Positions 60,223 to 64,000 of a DNA stretch of 64,000 nt are shown in pieces. Position 1 is the stretch's first letter. Each line of letters begins with the position of its first letter. Location of the stretch: assembly GCA_001298555.1 (NCBI GenBank), contig LJCW01000054.1:1-64000 (forward strand), written 5' to 3'. A program made the position numbers and the translations under genes. The notes below the pieces were generated by a model that worked only from the letters and a program-made list of their open reading frames with translations, was not told the DNA's origin and did not search any database. This stretch comes from Actinobacteria bacterium OV450. Lineage in GTDB: Bacteria > Actinomycetota > Actinomycetes > Streptomycetales > Streptomycetaceae.

Positions 60223-60597
60223 CTAGATCTCCAGCTCGGATTCGATGCGCTTGAGCTGGTGCCGGGCCATGGCCAGATTGGAGTTGGCCTTGTTCAGCAC
60301 GACGTACAGGAACAGCCCGTTGGACCCCCTGCCCTTCAGCAGCCGGATCAGGTGGTACTGGGTCCCGAGGGTGATGAGCAGGTCCTCGATGCCGTCGTCC
60401 AGACCGAGCATTTCCATGGTGCGGACCTTGGCCCGGATCACATCGGTGTTTCCCGCCGCGGCGACCGCCAGGTCGAGGTCCTTGCCGCCACCGAGCGTCC
60501 CCAGGGCCATTCCGCTGGTGTAGTCGACCAGGGCCACACCCAGGGTGCCCTCGATCGAGGTCATCGTCTCCTTCAACGAGACTTCCACATTCGCCAT
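60223..60597 (-). CDS. Roadblock/LC7-like domain protein
   Basis: 124 residues, a single roadblock/LC7 (MglB-like) alpha/beta domain: ETMTSIEGTLGVALVDYTSGMALGTLG, AAAGNTDVIRAKVRTMEMLGLDD, DLLITLGTQYHLIRLL and GLFLYVVLNKANSNLAMARHQLKRIE. Such proteins dimerise and regulate small GTPases or act as structural adaptors; in Streptomyces roadblock proteins usually accompany conservon genes, but here the gene is alone. No partner GTPase is in the window. Confidence 0.85.
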   Translation of the reverse strand: MANVEVSLKETMTSIEGTLGVALVDYTSGMALGTLGGGKDLDLAVAAAGNTDVIRAKVRTMEMLGLDDGIEDLLITLGTQYHLIRLLKGRGSNGLFLYVVLNKANSNLAMARHQLKRIESELEI

Positions 60598-60780
60598 CTG
60601 CGCCCGCTCCTCATCTCACGTTCACGGCCGGCGCCCGCTTCCGGTGCACCGGTCCACTGGTGGGGCTGACGCTACTGAGCGGGCGGGGCGGCGGGCGGAG
60701 ATTGGGAGATCTGACGCAAAACCTCCCCTCCCCCGTCTAAGATCCGCCCGCGCGGGCACGGGGCCGGACCGGATCGCGGG

Positions 60781-63357
60781 CTACCGCCGCCGGTCGACCA
60801 CCGCCAGCAGCTTCCCGCTGGCGGCCGTACGGGCCAGGCGCGCACCGTCGACCACCTCGACCGTGAAGTCGAGCAGGTTCTCCGTCACGGCCGACCGCAG
60901 TTCGGGGTACGCGGCCAGGAACGCCTCGCGCGACCTGTCCGGATCCGGAGCGTGGGCGCTCTCCATCCGCAGGGTGAGGGCCTCGCGGGCGGCCCCGGCG
61001 GTCAGGACGGCCTGGAGCTCACCGCCGTATTCCAGCCGCTCCCCCGCGATGGCCACGAAGCGGCGGTAGTTGAGGAAGTACGTGGCCACCCTCATCACCT
61101 CGCCCAGCCGCCCGAGCAGTTCGAAGCGGGGGGCGTGACTGCCGCAGGGGCAGCGGCCGGGCAGGGCGCGGCCGAGGTCGCCGATGACGTACCGGTCGAG
61201 GTGCTGGCCGCGCCGCGCCCGGGTGGTGAAGACGAGCCGGCCGGTCTCCCCCGGCGCCACCGGCCTGTCCTCGTCGGCGTCGACGATCTCCAGGGTGTGC
61301 AGGTCGGCGTGGAGGTGGTGGACGCTGCCCGTGCTGTGCGTGCACTGGTAGCCGAGGGGACCCAGGTCGGTGCTGCCGTAGGTGACGGAGTGGACGACCT
61401 CGATGCCGAAGGTCTCGGTGAGGGTGCGGCGCTGCTCCTCGGTGAAGTGCTCGCCGCCGTAGTAGATCTTGCGGAGGCCTCCGTAGGAGCGCAGGAGTCC
61501 TGCCTCCTCGTGCAGCAGCTGCCAGAGGTAGGAGGGCATGCCGAACAGGGTGTCGACCTCGTAGGCGACGATCATCTCCGCGGTGGCCCGGTGGTCGGAG
61601 CCGGCGGCCATCGGCATCTGGACCCCGCCGAGGCGCTCCAGGATGGAGAAGAAGCTGATGAACCCGCCGTACATGCCGCCGCAGTAGAACAGGTTGGCGG
61701 TGCGGTCCCGGGCCGGGTCGTAACCGGCGGCGAGCAGGCCGCGGGCCGCGGCGTGCATCTGCGTGTCGTAGTCCTCGTACGTGAACAGCGACAGGGCGGG
61801 CGTGCCGGTGCTGCCCCCGCTGCGGAAGTACAGCTCGGCGTCGCCGCGGTCCACGCCGCGGTTGAGGTATTGGACGGCGGCCTTGTCCAGCAGCGGCCCC
61901 GAGGGCGGCGGGAAGACCGCCGGGCGGGCCAGGTCGTCGAGGCAGGCGGTGGCGGTGAACCGCTCGTCGGCCTGGACGGCGACGCGGCGGCTGTAGCGCT
62001 GGAGGGCGTAGACGCCGTCGTGCGGTTCGCCGGCGTAGCCCGCCGTCATGGCGCCGACGGGGGTGACCCGGGTGGCCCCGGCGGCCAGGACCAGGCCGGC
62101 CAGCTCGGCGGTGTCGGTGGGGCTGCCCGCGATGCCCGCCGTCTGGAGGTAGCGGCGCATGGGGCGCAGCGTGGCCATGAGGTCCTTGCGGGGCAGGGGT
62201 TTGACCCAGACGCTGCGGTGCAGCGGTGAGGCGGTGAGGGCCGGGCGGGTGTCGGCCATGACGCGCCAGGTGCCGTCGGGGGCGGCCAGGACGCGGGTCA
62301 GGCCCAGGTGCTCCTCCAGGCGGGCGAGGTGCTCGGTGGTGGTCAGTTCCGCGTATTCGGCCGGGTCGAGGTCGGGCCCGGCGGGCGCCGGCTGCACGGC
62401 CAGGGCCGCGGCCAGGCGCTCGGCGAACGCGTGCAGGACGTCGGTGTCCGCACCGTCGGTGTCGAGGTAGACGACCTGGGGGCTGGAGCAGGCCTGCTGT
62501 TCGAAGAGGCAGACGTCCCGCGCCAGGGCGTCCAGCGTCGCCTCGTCCGCCCAGGCGTCCCGGGTGAGGTAGGCGAAGGAGATCTTGTGGCCCCACTCCA
62601 CGAGGCGGCAGCCGGCCGGGACGTGGGCGGCGACGCCCTCGACGGCGGCCTCGCCGCCCCAGACCGCGACGGCGTCGGCGGGGGCGCACATCAGGCGCAG
62701 CCACTCCTGGCGGGAGGAGGGGAAGCGCAGCACGATGATCCGCTCGGCGAGGGCGCCGGTCGGGTCCTGCGCGGCGAGTTCGGCGAGGAGGTGCTGGGCG
62801 AGCAGGGTGTCGGAGCTGCTGGTCTTGAGGACGTTGACGTTCCCGGCGAGGAGTCCCTCGATCAGGCTGAGGGGGGCGACGGTGGCGGCGTTGCCTGGTG
62901 CTATGTGGGCGACGAGGCCGACGGGCGCCCAGGCCTCGTACACCGTCTCCTTGGCGTCGGGGCGGTTCAGCCGCTGCGGGGCGGTGCCGCCGAGTTCGCG
63001 GCGGAGCTTGCGGGTGAGGGCGCTGCGGCTGAGGAAGTCGGCGAGTTCGGCGAGGAGTTCCCCGGGGTCCGCGGCACCGGCCGCGCCGCCCGTCCCGTCA
63101 CCGGGCCCTTCACCGGGCCCTTCACCGGGCCCGGTGACGGTCGCGGGCAGGTGCGGGGCCAGCCGCTGCCGTACGGGGTGGCCGGGATCGCGCAGGGCGC
63201 GGGAGAGCGCGTCGCAGGCGGCCAGGACGGTCTCGGTGTCCAGCGGCGCGGCGAGGGCGGCCCCGACGGCGGCGGGCAGGCCGGCCAGGCGGCGGGCGGC
63301 CTCCTCGTCGGCGATGAAGGTGCCCTGCCAGTAGTGGTGGTTGATGGTGTCGGTCAT
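60781..63357 (-). CDS. Acyl-CoA reductase (LuxC-like) fused to acyl-adenylate/CoA ligase-like domain
   Basis: 858 residues. Residues ~1-455 are a LuxC-type NADPH-dependent acyl reductase: EAWAPVGLVAHIAPGNAATVAPLSLIEGLLAGNV by segments, and catalytic cysteine C290 in FEQQACSSPQVVY. Residues ~480-858 resemble the PaaK/CapK acyl-adenylate ligase or LuxE group: RSGGSTGTPALSLFTYEDYD (phosphate loop) and YGSTDLGPLGYQC. A single protein could therefore activate an acid and reduce it to an aldehyde. In luminous bacteria these are separate proteins (LuxC, LuxE). It overlaps the upstream LuxE-like gene by 4 bases (stop 63354/start 63357). No luciferase or lipid gene is in the window. Confidence 0.87.
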   Translation of the reverse strand: MTDTINHHYWQGTFIADEEAARRLAGLPAAVGAALAAPLDTETVLAACDALSRALRDPGHPVRQRLAPHLPATVTGPGEGPGEGPGDGTGGAAGAADPGELLAELADFLSRSALTRKLRRELGGTAPQRLNRPDAKETVYEAWAPVGLVAHIAPGNAATVAPLSLIEGLLAGNVNVLKTSSSDTLLAQHLLAELAAQDPTGALAERIIVLRFPSSRQEWLRLMCAPADAVAVWGGEAAVEGVAAHVPAGCRLVEWGHKISFAYLTRDAWADEATLDALARDVCLFEQQACSSPQVVYLDTDGADTDVLHAFAERLAAALAVQPAPAGPDLDPAEYAELTTTEHLARLEEHLGLTRVLAAPDGTWRVMADTRPALTASPLHRSVWVKPLPRKDLMATLRPMRRYLQTAGIAGSPTDTAELAGLVLAAGATRVTPVGAMTAGYAGEPHDGVYALQRYSRRVAVQADERFTATACLDDLARPAVFPPPSGPLLDKAAVQYLNRGVDRGDAELYFRSGGSTGTPALSLFTYEDYDTQMHAAARGLLAAGYDPARDRTANLFYCGGMYGGFISFFSILERLGGVQMPMAAGSDHRATAEMIVAYEVDTLFGMPSYLWQLLHEEAGLLRSYGGLRKIYYGGEHFTEEQRRTLTETFGIEVVHSVTYGSTDLGPLGYQCTHSTGSVHHLHADLHTLEIVDADEDRPVAPGETGRLVFTTRARRGQHLDRYVIGDLGRALPGRCPCGSHAPRFELLGRLGEVMRVATYFLNYRRFVAIAGERLEYGGELQAVLTAGAAREALTLRMESAHAPDPDRSREAFLAAYPELRSAVTENLLDFTVEVVDGARLARTAASGKLLAVVDRRR

Positions 63358-64000
63358 GACATTCCCTTCATCAGTTCGGCGGCGGCCACGGCACAGCTGC
63401 GGTTGCGGCTGACGCCGGCGCGGCCGTGGACCGTGAACCACGGGGTGGCGAGCTCGCAGCCGCACTCCTCGCCCGGGTGGAGCGAGGCGAGGTCTCCCAT
63501 GACGACGCTCTGGGCGGGCACGGAGGTGATGTACGGGGACACGAGGTGCAGGTAGCCGCGTTCGCCGTACGGGAGGGGTTCGAGGGTGCGGGTGGAGCGG
63601 ATGAAGACGCGGGACCAGACGGGCGCGTGGAGGTTGTGCTGCGAGCACTCGATGTACGGGATGCAGTGCTCGACCGAGCCGAAGGTGTCCCGGATCCGTT
63701 CCGGGGGGACGCCCAGCTGCTCGGTGACGCGCGCGTACAGCTCGTGCTTGCCGATCTGCCGGTCCGTATGGCCCTTCCAGCCGCCGCCCAGGATGATCAG
63801 GGACCCTTCCGGCAGCTCCAGCGGGGGCAGGCCCATGGCCCGCATCCGCTCCAGGGTGAACCAGAGGAAGGCGGGGAAGCCGAGGATGCGCACGGGTACG
63901 TCGTCCTCGGCGAAACGGCGCAGTGCGGCGACGCATCCGAAGGGGTCGAACTCGTGCCCGTTGCCGGTGTTGCGCAGGGCGTACTCGACCTGCCGGGCCG
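63354..64000 (-). CDS. LuxE-like acyl-protein synthetase, N-terminus beyond window
   Basis: At least 215 residues visible in one open frame that continues past the window edge. Text matches LuxE (acyl-protein synthetase, PF04443): ILGFPAFLWFTLERM, SLIILGGGWKGHTDRQIGKHELY, DTFGSVEHCIPYIECSQHNLHAPVWSRVF. It would activate a carboxylic acid to an acyl-AMP and hand it to a thiol. Coupled to the LuxC fusion gene by a 4-base overlap. It must have its start upstream of 64000. Confidence 0.82.
   Translation of the reverse strand, partial: ARQVEYALRNTGNGHEFDPFGCVAALRRFAEDDVPVRILGFPAFLWFTLERMRAMGLPPLELPEGSLIILGGGWKGHTDRQIGKHELYARVTEQLGVPPERIRDTFGSVEHCIPYIECSQHNLHAPVWSRVFIRSTRTLEPLPYGERGYLHLVSPYITSVPAQSVVMGDLASLHPGEECGCELATPWFTVHGRAGVSRNRSCAVAAAELMKGMS

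Overview
The window is about 64 kb of very GC-rich actinobacterial DNA and almost certainly comes from a Streptomyces or a close relative. The signs are GC at nearly every third codon position, GTG and TTG starts, many 4-base ATGA/GTGA gene overlaps, TANNNT -10 boxes six bases before a start codon (leaderless genes), family members typical of Streptomyces (DUF6086, DUF2252, SHOCT, YihY/BrkB), and TTA codons that are rare and clustered. No rRNA, tRNA, CRISPR array, insertion sequence or prophage was recognised.

Layout. 1-16.6 kb is mixed housekeeping and accessory: a Ser/Thr kinase cut by the window edge, a TetR gene diverging from two small membrane genes, an aldo/keto reductase, a PadR plus acyl-CoA dehydrogenase operon with a perfect palindromic operator, a CASTOR/POLLUX-type ion channel protein, two secreted metalloproteases (M1 and M6), an SGNH hydrolase and a membrane-linked alpha/beta hydrolase.

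15.9-42.9 kb is a large surface-polysaccharide locus. It encodes all five enzyme types known from Pseudomonas and Bordetella for UDP-2,3-diacetamido uronic acids: UDP-sugar 6-dehydrogenase, Gfo/Idh oxidase, DegT aminotransferase, hexapeptide N-acetyltransferase and UDP-GlcNAc 2-epimerase. It also has a second DegT plus PglD-like pair, a SDR epimerase, a WecG/TagA/CpsF glycosyltransferase, four GT2 glycosyltransferases, a Wzx flippase, two Wzz-like proteins, a Wzz-Wzy fusion, a beta-helix protein and a 1098-residue secreted DUF4082 protein. Five genes in and next to this locus contain one TTA codon each, and none was seen elsewhere in the window, so the polymer is probably made under bldA developmental control.

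43-54 kb carries envelope and stress genes: SHOCT proteins, MFS exporter, DUF2252, YihY/BrkB, GAP-family membrane protein, ClC-type channel, class IV aminotransferase and universal stress protein.

54-60.6 kb is a scarred segment with two families of short terminal-inverted-repeat elements (MITE-like), a frameshifted DUF6086 gene, a degraded gene, a SgcJ/EcaC-like gene behind a SoxR/MerR-type box, and a PP2C phosphatase whose last ~55 codons come from one of the elements. 60.8-64 kb holds a LuxC-ligase fusion gene and a LuxE-like gene, suggesting a fatty acyl (or aryl) reductase system.

All functions are inferred by reading the translated sequence; no database search was run.
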